From the NCBI GenBank assembly GCA_036346225.1, contig JARFIW010001320.1, positions 1,364,001 to 1,428,000 of the forward strand: 64,000 nt of DNA, written 5' to 3'. Origin of the DNA: Platerodrilus igneus. Taxonomy: Eukaryota; Arthropoda; Insecta; Coleoptera; Lycidae. This document shows positions 11,004-22,417 of the stretch, in pieces (position 1 is the stretch's first letter; each line of letters starts with the position of its first letter). A program made the translations under genes and the position numbers. The notes under the pieces are model-generated. The model had not been told where the DNA came from. It saw nothing but the letters and a program-made list of their open reading frames with translations, and searched no databases.

Positions 11004-11017
11004 TAACCTCCCATTGA
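11004..11017 (-). promoter_or_regulatory. polypurine tract of the BEL/Pao element
   Basis: The minus strand reads CAATGGGAGGTTAT, immediately upstream of the inferred LTR start TGTTAAGG and about 140 bp beyond the pol stop codon. This is the position expected for the plus-strand DNA primer. Confidence 0.5.
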
Positions 11018-11155
11018 GTAAGTTTTACTAATACAAGAAATAAATAATAATCGAAAATTTAAAGGTTGCCACAAAAAACTGAAATTTTAATTCGACCTCA
11101 AAGGTAAATCAAACTAAAAATGAACATAACTAAGCGAAAGAGAAAAAAGAATAAA

Positions 11156-11960
11156 ATTAATCATTCAAAGGGAGTACAATAAGTTTATTTATAGGACGTG
11201 TAAAAGAACCTGCAGTCGTTTTCATGGATGCAACCCTAGGTATACCGTCGCGTACAAAAAATTACTTTTATATACGGCCTAGAGGTCAGCATATTGGAGC
11301 GGTATTTAAACCCTTAATTATGACCACATCATTTCCTTTCGGTAAAGTGGTGGGGCAATTCCATTTGTTGCGTTAAGTGAGTTGATTGATATACTCGCTT
11401 GACCATCGAGGCTAAATGGAGTAAATAACTGACACAATCGCTGCCAACGAGAATGTGGAGTTACTTCTTCCGGAATAAATTTCGGACAAAGATAAAACAA
11501 TGTCACTACTTAAAAAATGGCCTGGTGAATGATGAATATTTATCTAGAAACTAAATAGAGGTTCCTTGTGCAGAGGTAACAAGTACATTCGGGTGAGGTT
11601 TTATTTCGGGAAGATTTTCCAGAGCAAGGGAAATTTTCAAATTCCTGGAAGTTGAAATAAGGTCATTACAATTGGACGGACCATTCCACCAGAAATTATT
11701 ATCTATCATCTGAGGTGCAATAAGTCCACGAGAAGCCATATCAGCAGGATTGTTTTCACCAGGAATATGGTACCACTGGTGAACGGTAGTGCATTCTAGA
11801 ATAATCTGTACGCGGTTGGCTACTTTTTTACTGATGGCAGTTTGTGTGATCTTGAATCACACCATGTAAATAAACACAGGGCGGCATAACCCCTTTCACT
11901 GGCATCACAAAACCCTAAAATGCGGTATTCTTTTAACAATTTTTTTGACGCCTATGAAAG
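11156..11960 (-). pseudogene. pol: BEL/Pao retrotransposon pol, C-terminal fragments (RNase H region to integrase C-terminus)
   Basis: Reading leftward from 11960, the translation shows an RNase H-like 'GFCDASERGYAAL' block. After a stop and frame change come 'VANRVQIILE', 'HQWYHIPGENNPADMASRG' and 'NNFWWNGPS', typical of BEL/Pao pol between RNase H and integrase. The next frame (11318-11506) passes into 'WQRLCQLF', and a neighbouring frame into 'RWSSEYINQLTQRNKW'. The last part (11156-11325) gives 'DVVIIKG', 'PLGRI', 'DGIPRVASMKTTAGSFTRPI', the conserved integrase C-terminal tail, ending in TAA at 11156. The integrase core is deleted at about 11510-11550, and several stops and frameshifts are present. 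The family assignment is firm. Confidence 0.88.
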
Positions 11961-13555
11961 CATGTAACTTTAATTATTTTATTCACTGCAATGTTTATTC
12001 AACATAAATAATTAACTTCACAATATTAATATATATTTCGATTTGTACCGTATTGCCCAATCGTGAGTTGTATATTATTTAAAAATAATTATATAGACTC
12101 AGTTCGTTAAACGATGGTTGTTTGAACTGTACTTCTGAAGTCAGACGAAATTTATGCATCGTGCCCATTTTGTCGACAGCAGAATCAGTCGCGCTCGGTC
12201 TTAGCTACAATAAGAAGCACGATGAAGCTCAGAATGGTCCGAACCAGCGAGTGGCAGTGCCTTCAAGTGCTAAATGCATTTGATTTTGTTTTTGTTTCTG
12301 ATAACGCACTCACTTATCACATCATCATACTCTCACTTCATCACGTTCCTAATTTTGTTACTTCATCACGATATAATCTCGCTCCAATATAAATTAAAGG
12401 AGAAACAAAAAGATGCCCTTTTTAATAGCTCATTTTATTGTTTTACTGGAATAATTTATTCTATGGATTTATTTTATGTTGATCGTTATTTGAATGAATT
12501 ACTCTACAAGTTCATAAAGATGGTTCCCTATAATAGTCCAGTTTAATGCTCTGTTACGCTTTTAATTCGTTATTAGCCCAAAGGAAGAAGCTCAAATTTA
12601 CGTTTTCGTAAGATGGGGATGTTGAACGTCTTGTGAGTCAGTTGTTTGTTCAAGAACCGCAAGCTAAAACATGTGGTAACAGCAAGGCATTTTATTGTAA
12701 TGACGTTGTGACGTACAACCAGATAGAAAGGTAAGAGTTAGCCTAAGGACATGGCCCGTCAACAGCTGTTTCTAAATAACCGGACAATGGAACTAATACT
12801 TGATATTTAAAATGGTAGCGTTGGACTATAAATTAAGAGAATTTCTGTTTGGATTTCGTTATAACATATAAATTATTGCTTACGTTAGAACTTACTACAA
12901 AATTATTTAAAATTATTAACTTACTTATTTAACCTAGAAAAGGCATATTTATTCAAGTTTAGTAAGATAGAAATTAATCACAAAAATTAATTTTATTTAG
13001 CATTGAGTTTATGATAAATATCTGTAAACTAAAGTAAGCAGATCTGTGTATTTTGGATATAAAAACTTTACGGTTATGTTTAATTTCTTGTAGAGATTAT
13101 CAAAATTATTATATTTACATATCAGAGTCTAAAAATTAGACCACGTCCGTATTGCACATTTTTGTTTGTGGATTTTACAACAGCAAAAAGGTAAATTTAA
13201 TTAAAAAACTATCACTTGATTCAATGGAATAGCTGTTTTATTTTGGACAAGTGCCTACAAAGGTAGAGAAAAATAAGTTAAAAGAGGATATATCCTCTTT
13301 TATAAAGAATAAGGTATTGGCTGTGACACAATGAAGAAGTACTTTCAAGAAGCTCGATATTTAAATTTCCTTTTGCTATTTATGTTTAAATTATAGGTAT
13401 TAATAGCGACTCCTTTTCTCTTTACTGTGTTCTTACAAAATTTGTCGTTACTGGTTTATTTGGTTAATTGCATAATTAAAGTAACTCGTGGGTTCTTTAA
13501 TATTCTCTGAAGAAATCAGTAAACTTTAAGGAACGATTTCCTTAAAATGATGGAA
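11961..13555. other. no gene recognised
   Basis: AT-rich. A 90-codon ORF at 12274-12546 (+) begins in a hydrophobic, serine- and leucine-rich low-complexity stretch and has no recognisable motif. Nothing else is supported. Confidence 0.4.
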
Positions 13556-13765
13556 CGCAACAATCTTCCGACTATGTTAGGGGTCTATTCCTCGGGTAGA
13601 GGAATTTTTTTTACAAAACATTATTCACTTACTATGGCTTAATTTATATCAAAATAAGGGTATGGGAGGGCGCCACTAAGTCATTAAGTTTAAACACAGA
13701 GTTTCCTTAAGGGAGATTTGGGAGTCCTTAGAGAGGAATATAGTATTAACTGCTTACGCAGGGGC
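13556..13765 (+). repeat. LTR-type fragment, inverted partner of 15650-15860
   Basis: Blocks 'cttccgacta.gttaggggtctatt', 'gggcgccactaagtc' and 'ttaagggaga.ttgggagtcct.ag' recur in reverse complement at 15650-15860. The same 'atagaccctagc' and 'ggcgcc' signatures appear at 25060-25170 and 30900-31000 inside the ACGT-flanked insertions. The piece therefore belongs to an LTR-like family with many copies here. Confidence 0.55.
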
Positions 13766-14918
13766 TGTAAAGAAAATTGAATTAAATTAACAAAGGGAGG
13801 ACACAAGAGGTCTACTCTTGCTACCTCATAATAAGAAAAGCTGTAAATATTAATTATGCACACACTTTTATAGACACAAATATTAGGCATCAAATTCTGA
13901 AAGAGCTATCAGTGCTTCTTCGTCAAATGGAAGCTACAAATATCATTATATTGAAGGTATTTATGCCTTTTATTCCTTAATCTAATTACCCTATTTTTGA
14001 ACTCACTTGCTCAAAATTAAACAATTAAATAAATGAATTAAATGGTGATTCTTTAATTAAATGTTGCTTCATGATAAAAAGTTGTATGTACAAAATTTAC
14101 ATATCAAAATAGTACTATAATTTCTTCTACACAGATGTGGAATGATAAATTCAAATAAAATATCAAATACGTTAAACATTTTTTCTTGCTACAAGATTAA
14201 CTCAAATTAATACCCAAAATATCAGATCTGTTATTCGGCTTACAAGTTTATATGAAAATATCAAAAATCTAATAATTTAACGTTCAAAAGCTTTAACTAT
14301 AATTACACATAAATGAAACTTTAATCAGAACTCAATTAAGATGCTCAAGTTCTTTAATAATAATAATAATAACGGTTATTATCCTGGATTTAAATATTAA
14401 CAATTAAAAACATCAAAAGTGCTTTATAGTTTGTTAAACAAAATAATATATATAAGTCATCGCGAAGTTATTTCTCAGATGTATCAATGTTGGCGGCCAA
14501 ATGCGTACGTCATGTGAAAATAATAAAGAACGCTTACCTTGTTTCGCCAGGTATCTTGTTTGTGTGACACTGTTACATTGTATTAAACCAGATGTGCATA
14601 CATACTATTCCTGGACAAACAAATGACGTCGCTGTTCACATGTTGTAGTGAAGCCAATCAACTGTACGCTTCTTAGACCCAATTATACAAGCTTAAAGCG
14701 TATTTCTTCTACGCAATAACGTAACAAACCAAAATCCATTCAAACGGTTATCAAAAAATGCGACACTTTTTTCTATTACTGCATTTAGTTCGTTATCCAA
14801 AAATTATCTTGAGTGTAATTATCCACATTATTACTTGTAAATTCATCATAGCAATTAAAGGATTATCGTAAATGTTAATTATGGAACGTTTAAATTGAAA
14901 CAAAAGAATTGCTATTAA
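13766..14918. other. no gene recognised
   Basis: AT-rich sequence with only short ORFs and a small TAA microsatellite near 14355-14372. Confidence 0.4.
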
Positions 14919-15108
14919 ATTGAAGAACATTCCGGTTAAATCTCAAACATTACGGCCTCATTGAAGAACGTTTCTAATAAATCTCAAATATTACGGTCAA
15001 GTTAAAGGACGTTCATATTAGATCAAAAATTATTATTGCCACATTGAAGTATGTTCTTATTAAATTTAGAATATTACAATCAAATTGATAAATGCTCACA
15101 TTAAATGG
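14919..15108 (+). repeat. minisatellite, ~41-bp unit, about 5 copies
   Basis: Degenerate units begin 'ttgaagaac.tt' and continue 'aaatctcaaa.attacgg.ca'. They start near 14919, 14960, 15002, 15043 and 15083. No coding frame is kept. A GATAA-rich run follows at about 15128-15190. Confidence 0.7.
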
Positions 15109-15649
15109 CGGAATTGATGAGCGGAGACGATAAGAAAAGATCACATAAGATTATACAAGACAAAATTAGACAGGATAAGATAAGATAAGAGCGCATTATT
15201 AAAAACACTACTTCAAGTGCTTATTACACTTGAGCTAAACACATAGGCGTAAAGCCACACGTAAATTACTGGCTAGAACTCTAAGGTTGTCCATGATGTG
15301 TTCGTGTCAGGTGCCCCAGCCAGAGTGAGTCGTTGACACGCTGCGCATATATCAAAGTCGTTTGACATTGAAATGTTTATTCAAACAGTTAACGCCTGTT
15401 GTTAGCAACCAAACTAGCATCTCTGTATTTTGGTTGGGCTACATGATTCCAATACGGATATTTATTTAAATGCCGATATTTACTTCTTTAATCGAACAGA
15501 CAAAAAGACGTATTTAACTAATAAATTTTTAGTAATTTGCAGTCGTAAAAAAAAATTGTTACAGTGTAAAGTAGCGAGAGTGTATCTCTTGCATCCTTCG
15601 TTATTCTAATAACAATGTTTTCAACAGATCCTGCATTTTTGCAGTTAAA

Positions 15650-15860
15650 GCGATTTTTCCCCCTGAGGATTTCCAAGTTCTCCCTTAGGGTAACCTATGC
15701 TTATCAATACTAAGACTTGATGGCGCCCTTTTTGCATCCCCTATTTTTATTTGGTAGCCAGTGCACAAAACAATACTTTTGTTGTGAAACCCACGACTAC
15801 TCCTAATAAGCTATACTCGAGAAATAGACCCTAGCTTAGTCGGAAGACTGTCGATTTCCC
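15650..15860 (-). repeat. LTR-type fragment, inverted partner of 13556-13765
   Basis: Read on the minus strand, it matches 13556-13765 ('cttccgacta.gctagggtctatt', 'gggcgccatcaagtc', 'ctaagggaga'). Further left-right context (a CCCCACGTTGGCGTCT block at 16138-16153) resembles the LTR/leader boundary seen in the elements at 18.5, 22.3 and 29.3 kb, so an old LTR in minus orientation is plausible. Confidence 0.5.
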
Positions 15861-16599
15861 TTCATTATAAGTGGATCGAAAACCGAGGTACAAAAAGTAC
15901 CGAAGATGTTTCAACATAAATACGATTTTTGTTAAAAACATTAGTCAAAAAATGGATTTCAACAAAAGTGCTTTATTTGCATATGTATTTGACGGGTTAC
16001 CTATAGCTGGCCCTTTATATTATTTGGTTTCACTTTCTGATGTATACATATAGCTTTATTTTCTCTATCTTTCGATATGGTCCGTGATTATATTGTAGGT
16101 CTAAGGTTGAAATGAATTTATTTTTATGACTGACAAGCCCCACGTTGGCGTCTCAGTGAAATGGTATATTTTTTTTAGCTTTATTAAATTTATTTAAATG
16201 TTAAAAAAGCTGACACATAAGCGGGCACTAGAAACAAAATCGCCCCATGTTTGTGTGTTAGTAAAATAAATTTATTAACCAACTGGCCCCACGCTAAAGG
16301 CACAAGTAAAATTAAATTTGTTTAACAAAAATGGAAGAAGCGTGACCTCGGCATAGCTCGAGCATGAACCCGGCAGAGACATAAGAGTAGACGTATATTT
16401 GTTGTCAACACGGTTCAGATAAAAATATACAAAAAAGAAGGGAAGGGCGCCACTACATCTTATAATTCTGCATTTAGATGGAACTACGCACGAAGGAAGA
16501 TGTAAAAACCCTAGTGCAATATTTATCATACGACTATTATTCACAAATGAAGAGACCACACCTGATAGAGAAATTACAATTAGTGTGTATAAAGAGATT

Positions 16600-18420
16600 A
16601 CTATTTATGACCCCAAAAAATAAAAATCAAAATATGCCACAGTTCACAACTGCAAAATCACTAAAGATAATGAAAGAGTTTCAATAAGATGCTTCTATTA
16701 ATCAGAATAAGTAAATTTCTTTTTAAATAAATATTTTTCTTATAAGTATTTACAAAAGTGTATAAAGGCATTCAACTATAATCGTAAAGGATTGATTTGA
16801 TACCAAAAATCTTTTCTTAAGCCAGTTATTTTTACAAGTTACACTTTGCATAAAGAGACTATCATATCTGCTAGTCTTACAAACATATGAAGCTTTCGTA
16901 AAACAGGATTACTTTCTTATGATTTCAAAAAGAAAGAGTACTATGATGTTGTTACATGCCAAACTGGTCATGTATCATGTTTTAGGGTAAGAGATACTTT
17001 GCAAATTAGTTGCCGCGTATTTTTGAAATGGTACGCTAACTTCCGACATTGGTGACGGTCGAGTCTGCGCAGAGGGGATGCAGAAGTGCGCGTGTCGAGG
17101 AAGCGACATGAAGTAACTAGACAGTGACAAATAAACAGTGTTGAAAGTGTGGTAAGTTTCCCTTAACTTATCGTTCCTCTACCTATTTCCTTTCAAACCC
17201 CTACGAGATGCAATAAGAAGTTCAGCAACGGATAATAATTTGATGTTCAACACGGGTAATTACAATCCAACCACGTGGTGGATCCTGAGATGAAATTCCG
17301 AGATATACACATCACGTAAGTAATTTGAACATTACCTAAATTGTGCATATAAATTGACATAGACATAGCGATTGCATCATCCGGTAAAAACGTGGTCTGT
17401 ATATGTTATAACAATGGCGTTAAAGCCACGCCTAAAGTGTAGTAATAGCGCGTAAAATGTAACAACGACGCTAAAACGCTAACAATGTAGGTAAAAGATA
17501 TATTCGCTTTTAAATGAACCTTTGGCCAATTTTAAAGATAAAGTTAAACATGTAGTGACATTATCCATACAAAACATCGAATTTTTCATTAAACCAAGTA
17601 ACGATTTTATAATAAATAGTTATACTTCAAATCACAAATATGATTTCCCAAAAGAAAGGGCCAAACTTCATTTTAATCGAATGCACTTGCTCAATTTTAA
17701 TTCTGACGACTTGTAAACATAGCAGATGCTCTTGTTATAAACGTAATAATTTCAAAAGTTCCAAATATAATTTAAAGGTATCTTTGAGTTACAGTACCAC
17801 ACGATACTTCCAACTAAAACGGAATCGCAACTTGAACATCTTCCATCGATCTCAACATTAATACGAGCATTTTGTAACTAATAATGGACGCCATGATTGA
17901 ACATGTGCTTGTCGTTCTACATCAACAAAACTTGATTCCTATACTTAACTTATTTAGTTAATTATTTACTGAAAATATTTTTTTAAAATAAACTTATTAG
18001 ATTTAAAAATCATGTCATTGTGAAGATTTCAAGGAAGCTACACGAACTTTAGTGCATCTCCAGGTGATTCTTAGGTTCCGAACCCTGTAAAACTCGAAAG
18101 CCATGCTTGGAGAATAACGACAAGTGCCACGATGTTTGCTCGAGTCTTGTATGAAGACGCGACTACAGAAAACAAACACAACCACAACTAAAACACACGA
18201 CTAGCGAGTATTTGCGAACTTCCGCCTGACTATGTGGCAACCAAAAATACATGCAAACAAGGCTTGAATTTATTTATTGATTGCATTAGAACATTCAACC
18301 CTTGCTGTCTCGGTGCAATTCATTAAATAAGTTTTATATTTCAATTATGTTAATTTTAAGATTATAGCATTTCTAAATGTTACAAGATGTTGTAATTGGT
18401 CATTAATTATTACACACTTT
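16600..18420. other. no gene recognised
   Basis: Mostly AT-rich. A patch of higher GC at 17030-17155 contains 'cattggtgacggtcgag' and, about 100 bp on, the splice-donor-like 'gtgtggtaagttt'. This resembles a retroelement primer site and leader but is not backed by coding sequence. Two overlapping ORFs at 17522-17861 have no recognisable motif. Confidence 0.4.
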
Positions 18421-18429
18421 CTGTAGGAA

Positions 18430-18553
18430 ATTCTAAATATAATAATAAAAGCAGAGTGCTACGTACCTAGACGTGCCGGAAGACACGAAACAAAATCGGA
18501 GCACAAAAATTAACTAAAACAAACTCGCAGCCCCACGCCAGGGCGTCAGAATT
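18430..18553 (-). repeat. leader-type segment after LTR copy C, with duplicated LTR-end motif
   Basis: Minus-strand reading leaves LTR copy C through a 'ctggcgtggggctgcgag' block. It passes two 'aaaatcggagc'-type leader repeat units and then meets a second 'ggcacgtctaggtacgtagc' LTR-end motif at about 18458. An LTR followed by leader and another LTR end suggests unequal recombination or a tandem arrangement. Confidence 0.5.
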
Positions 18554-19757
18554 TATGCTACGTACCTAGACGTAGCCGGAAGAAAAGTAAATACCAGGCT
18601 AACTATCAAACGCGGAGAGTGGGAGGATTCGCCTATATATCAAGAAAACCAAAAAAAAACACGTCGCCCACGATTATCTATTAACAAATAAAACTAAATA
18701 AAGGATTCTGTACAAACAAGCAAAAGCAATAAATTAAGCGTTACTATTTCAAAGCAAACAATTATGTGATATGAACAATTTAGTACTTTAGATACGAAGT
18801 GCGCATCTCGTATTTTAAACAAAATAAAATTAATCAGTTGTAAATTAACGTGTGAGAGCTTTTGTCAAACATTCTTTTAAATTGTACTTAATACCTTTGT
18901 AAAATAAACCAATCAGTAGAAAAAAATAAGCGTGTGTCTGTCAAACATTTTTAACAATGGTACATCACACCTGTAGAGCGATAATATCGATTCGCAGCAA
19001 CACACAATAGTTCTACAGTGTCACGTTTCTTATCACGTAACTACACCAAACGCTGATACGGAATATGCCCTTGATATACACAATAGAAAACAAGTTGTAT
19101 ACCTGTATGTGTCTGGATATTTAGCTTGCAAGCCGTCGGTGGTGTCAGCACAGCAACGCCACGGTAGTCAGGATCCATTCACCCTGCCACCGTAACTGCA
19201 GCAGCGGTCTACAAACAAAAGCAGTTGGTCTACAGACAAAAGCAGTTAGTCTATGTCAACTATCAGTTGAGCCTACATAAAGAAAGAACCAACTTGGCCT
19301 CCAGCTAAGAGCAATACACGCAAAATACCTCCTACTTGTCGAACAAAAAACGTGCATTGCTTTTGAAGTACTGCGACGAATAATGTAGAAAATATTTTAA
19401 CGCACAAGTTGCTGAATCAAATTCAAAATGGGTTCAAATAACACGAGTTCGAACTGTAATCTTCGCGTTATCGATAGCGCGATTAGCAAACTGGAAAAAC
19501 ACACTACCAAATAATAGTGGGATTTAATATTTGGACAAGTTTTTAAATGGGAAACACAAGAGAAAGCCATTATACGTTATCGGAATGTTTAACAAACTAC
19601 GGGATACCTACAACAAGGTATTGACTATTTAATTTATTGAATAAATTTTCGTTTCAAAAACAAAGTGGATTTGAGTTAAAATTATGTTAAGCGGGCTTAT
19701 ACTGACCAGGTACATTATATAGGGTATTTAATTTATGTAGAAAAATAAACGTAAAAA
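18553..19757 (-). mobile_element. LTR copy C (probable 3' LTR) of the minus-strand retrotransposon; empty site
   Basis: On the minus strand it starts near 19757, right after a purine-rich tract (minus strand 19758-19771, GGGGGAGGGGGAGAT), as expected for a 3' LTR. It ends near 18553 with 'gcataaattctgacgcc'. It matches 31133-32218 and 25290-26030 as well as the LTR ends at 29289-29402 and 22305-22417. Unlike those two copies it has no insertion at ACGT (18661-18664). It contains tandem 'ggtctacagacaaaagcagtt' units near 19205-19250. Confidence 0.7.
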
Positions 19758-19789
19758 TCTCCCCCTCCCCCAATTAACAGGTCGGGGTA

Positions 19790-20945
19790 GGAAAGCAATA
19801 CAAAAAAAACCCAACACAAAAAAAAATTTGCTTAACGAGAAAGAAAAAAGGAAAAAACGAAAAACACACTCCAAAAGCAAAAGAATAAATTTTTAACCGG
19901 CTCGACGAACCAGTATACCGAAGTAAATCAATAGGTTTGGAGGATGTAAGAAAAGAAAAAGTAGAAGGTATCAATCACCGAGAACAAAGGTAGAATAGTC
20001 TTAGCACTGCGGAGTCGTCAACGGAGGGATGTTTCTCAAAAGAAACAGCAAGGTTATCAACCTCAAGAGAAGAAAAGGAACGAGGAAGAAAACTAACAGT
20101 GCCAACCAAAACAGGACTCAAAAAGTAAACACAGGGACAACAAGGGAGAACGAGAGGAAAAGAGGGAGAGCGCTGGTAAAAGGAAACGATGTACTACTAA
20201 CTGTGGTAACCAAAACCGAAGAACCAAAGAAAAGAAATGCTAACTAGTCCTAAAGTCGACTAAGTCGTGTTTTCCAAAGAAAGAAAAACGGACTAAGAAC
20301 ACCTATCACAAGAGCGGATGGACGAAACACAATCGGACTAGGGACCGATAGCAAAGAAGACCAGCAACAGGAAAAAGGAGAGGAATGTGGAACGAAAGGA
20401 ACGAGAAAGAAAAGAAAAAAAAAAAAGAATAATACCAAGCACTAAGTACAAAACCAAAAAAAAACTAAGAATCGTACAAAAGAAAATAAAACAGTATCCC
20501 AGTGTGTTGATATATGAGTATGTGTGTGGTTATACGAAGTGTATGTGTTGGACCTTACATGTGATTTTCCAATGCTCCACCCGAAGGTACTACATTGGCC
20601 AGGAAGCGAGTTTTTTACCTGAAAAATTTGGAATTTTGCCGAACCCTTGCTGTTCCAAGCAAGGTAAGAATCTTTAATGTGCGTGACAACACTCACACAC
20701 GGGACCCCCATTTTAGCTCTCATCCGAACGAGGGTGTATTTTTGTGAAAAATGCTCGCCTAACATTTTTCAAGCGGGCCGTGTCGGGATTAGAACTCGGA
20801 ACCTTGGACGTAGTAGACACACACATACTACTAAGCCACGGCGCCGCCGTATGTGCTGGACCGTTGTAGTCGCCTCTTACGACATGCAGGTTGTACCATG
20901 GGGCTATTCTATTCCCGGACCCACACGGGTGAGAGTGAATAAGTA
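19790..20945 (+). repeat. purine-rich repeat region hosting a SINE
   Basis: 19790-20500 is purine-rich and related to 1-430 and, inverted, to 600-900. 20849-20945 ('tcgcctcttacgacatgcagg', 'ggacccacacggg') is related in inverted orientation to 490-585. The SINE at 20555-20848 was inserted into this repeat. The ORFs in this stretch (20029-20247 +, 20250-20438 -, 20387-20677 +, 20677-20946 +) are composition artefacts. It lies where the pol gene of the minus-strand retroelement should be, so internal deletion or replacement has occurred. Confidence 0.5.
20555..20848 (-). mobile_element. tRNA-derived SINE, full length, 14-bp target duplication
   Basis: The minus strand begins GGCGGCGCCGTGGCTTAGTA. 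Pol III box A (TGGCTTAGTAG) lies at 20828-20838 and box B (GAGTTCTAATCC) at 20786-20797, spaced as in tRNA genes. The body carries no ORF and ends in an A/T-rich tail at 20555. It is flanked by 'gtatgtgttggacc' (20541-20554) and 'gtatgtgctggacc' (20849-20862), a 14-bp duplication with one difference. This is the mark of LINE-mediated insertion. A truncated relative lies at 8515-8772. Confidence 0.88.
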
Positions 20946-21910
20946 GGGCGAGCAGAAGGAGTAGTAGAATAGGATGTAGAACTAGCGACAAAGGAAATTT
21001 TGTTCAGAGCTGTATTCGCCAAAGAAAGGTAGGTTTTGATAGTAGTGGCAGGAGGACCTGGATGATATACAGAAGAGAACGTAGAGTTAGCAGCAGAAGT
21101 TTGGCTCCTGGAGCTGAGAACAGAAGTTAAAATATTATTTGAAGACCTATTAGTAGTAGGATGACAGTTTGGACAGTTGCGGCGAGAAACTCCCTTATAT
21201 CCGCAACCATGGCAATGGGGTACTTGAGGACGAATACAACGTGTCGAAACATGACCAGGTTTGTCGCAATTAAAGCAGAAAACCTGACTAGTAGAAGCAG
21301 AACTAGGAAGAAGAACAGTAGAACGTACGAAAGAAGTATCGGATCTACCCGTAGGCGTAGGAGAAATTTTAACAACTCGGTCATGTGAAGCAAAAGTATT
21401 TTCTTCAATAGTACCAGACTTATAAGCAAAATCCGGGAGTTCAAATCTTCACTAAAAGAACCATAGTTCCCAAACAGACCTGTCATACACGCAAAATAGT
21501 TAGTAATGCTTTCGGATGACTTCTGCAGTCTCTTACAGATCATATTAAACACCACCAACCTATAATCAGTCATTTTTAGTAAGAATAAAAAAGAAATTCG
21601 GAGAAAGTAGCTAAGTAAAGGCTAACTGTAACTCAATAAAAGCTCAAGAAAAAAAATTATGCGAATACATGACAATTTAAAACATCTTACGGATAAACTT
21701 CAGAAATACCAATAGGAGCGAAACAACAAAGTAGAAATTAGAATAGGGCTGTAAAATAAAAGAAAAATCGGAGAAAGTAACCAACTCTAGACTTGACGGG
21801 GAGAACAAAATGTACCGAGAGGGAAGGAAGAAAAAAGAAAAAATCTTGGGCGCCAGTGTTTTCAATCGACTAGGATTATTTGCGAAAACACAAGTCCAAT
21901 AATCTGACAT
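20931..21910 (-). pseudogene. gag: LTR-retrotransposon gag (zinc-knuckle), copy A, broken
   Basis: Minus-strand frames at 21677-21910 (starting MSDYWTCVFANN) and 21127-21573 (starting MTDYRLVVFNMICKRL) give N-terminal and middle parts. After a frame change near 21430 the reading continues in another frame to a C-terminal nucleocapsid with two cysteine-rich knuckles (CFNCDKPGHVSTRC, then CHGCGYKGVSRRNCPNC) and a serine/threonine-rich tail down to 20931. The knuckle cysteines and histidine are intact here. The gene has no in-frame start-to-end reading, and nothing of pol follows. The knuckle pattern is of the Ty3/Gypsy or BEL kind; I cannot decide which. Copy B at 27913-28893 shares the same frame break. 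Confidence 0.8.
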
Positions 21911-22124
21911 GAGCTAACCGAGGATATTTAGCAATCACGGAAGAGAACAAAATCAAAATTCAAGAAGATCGAACCCACACAAGAATTAAAGAAAACCGAT
22001 CCTCATATGAGGAACACTAAAGAGCCAAAAGAAAAAGAAAAAATAAACAATACGTCGAACGTAAAGGAAGAAAAAACAAGTAGCATCAGGCCGAGAAATG
22101 CGGGTAATGTAGGAACTTAGGCAC

Positions 22125-22300
22125 TAACAACAAAAAAAAATCGGAGCAAAAATTAACTAAAACAAACTCGGAGCAGAAATTAATCAAAACCAAATCGAAG
22201 TAACCGTTAACTAATACAAAATCGGAGCCAAAGTTACACGAAACAAAATCGGAGCACAAAAATATTAATTAAAACAAGCTCGCAACCCCACGCCAGTGCG
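22125..22300 (-). repeat. retroelement leader with ~30-bp tandem units, copy A
   Basis: Between the LTR end and gag there are five to six units of the type 'caaaatcggagc(n)aaagttaactaaaa'. The same array is at 29105-29280 in copy B, and two units are at 18485-18530 beside LTR C. Repeated leaders in this position may be packaging or priming sequence, but that is inference. Confidence 0.65.
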
Positions 22301-22417
22301 TCAGAATTTATGCTACGTACCTAGACGTAGCCGGAAAAAAAGTAAAAACCAGGCTAACTATCAAACGCGGAGAGAGGGGAGATTCGCCTATATATCAAGA
22401 ACACAAAAAAAACACGT

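Noticed and set aside
20786..20838. A functional tRNA gene
   Set aside because: Boxes A and B are present, but the sequence cannot fold as a tRNA over the acceptor stem and is joined to a SINE body.
20250..20991. Several overlapping ORFs on both strands
   Set aside because: They come from low-complexity purine/pyrimidine sequence and from the SINE.
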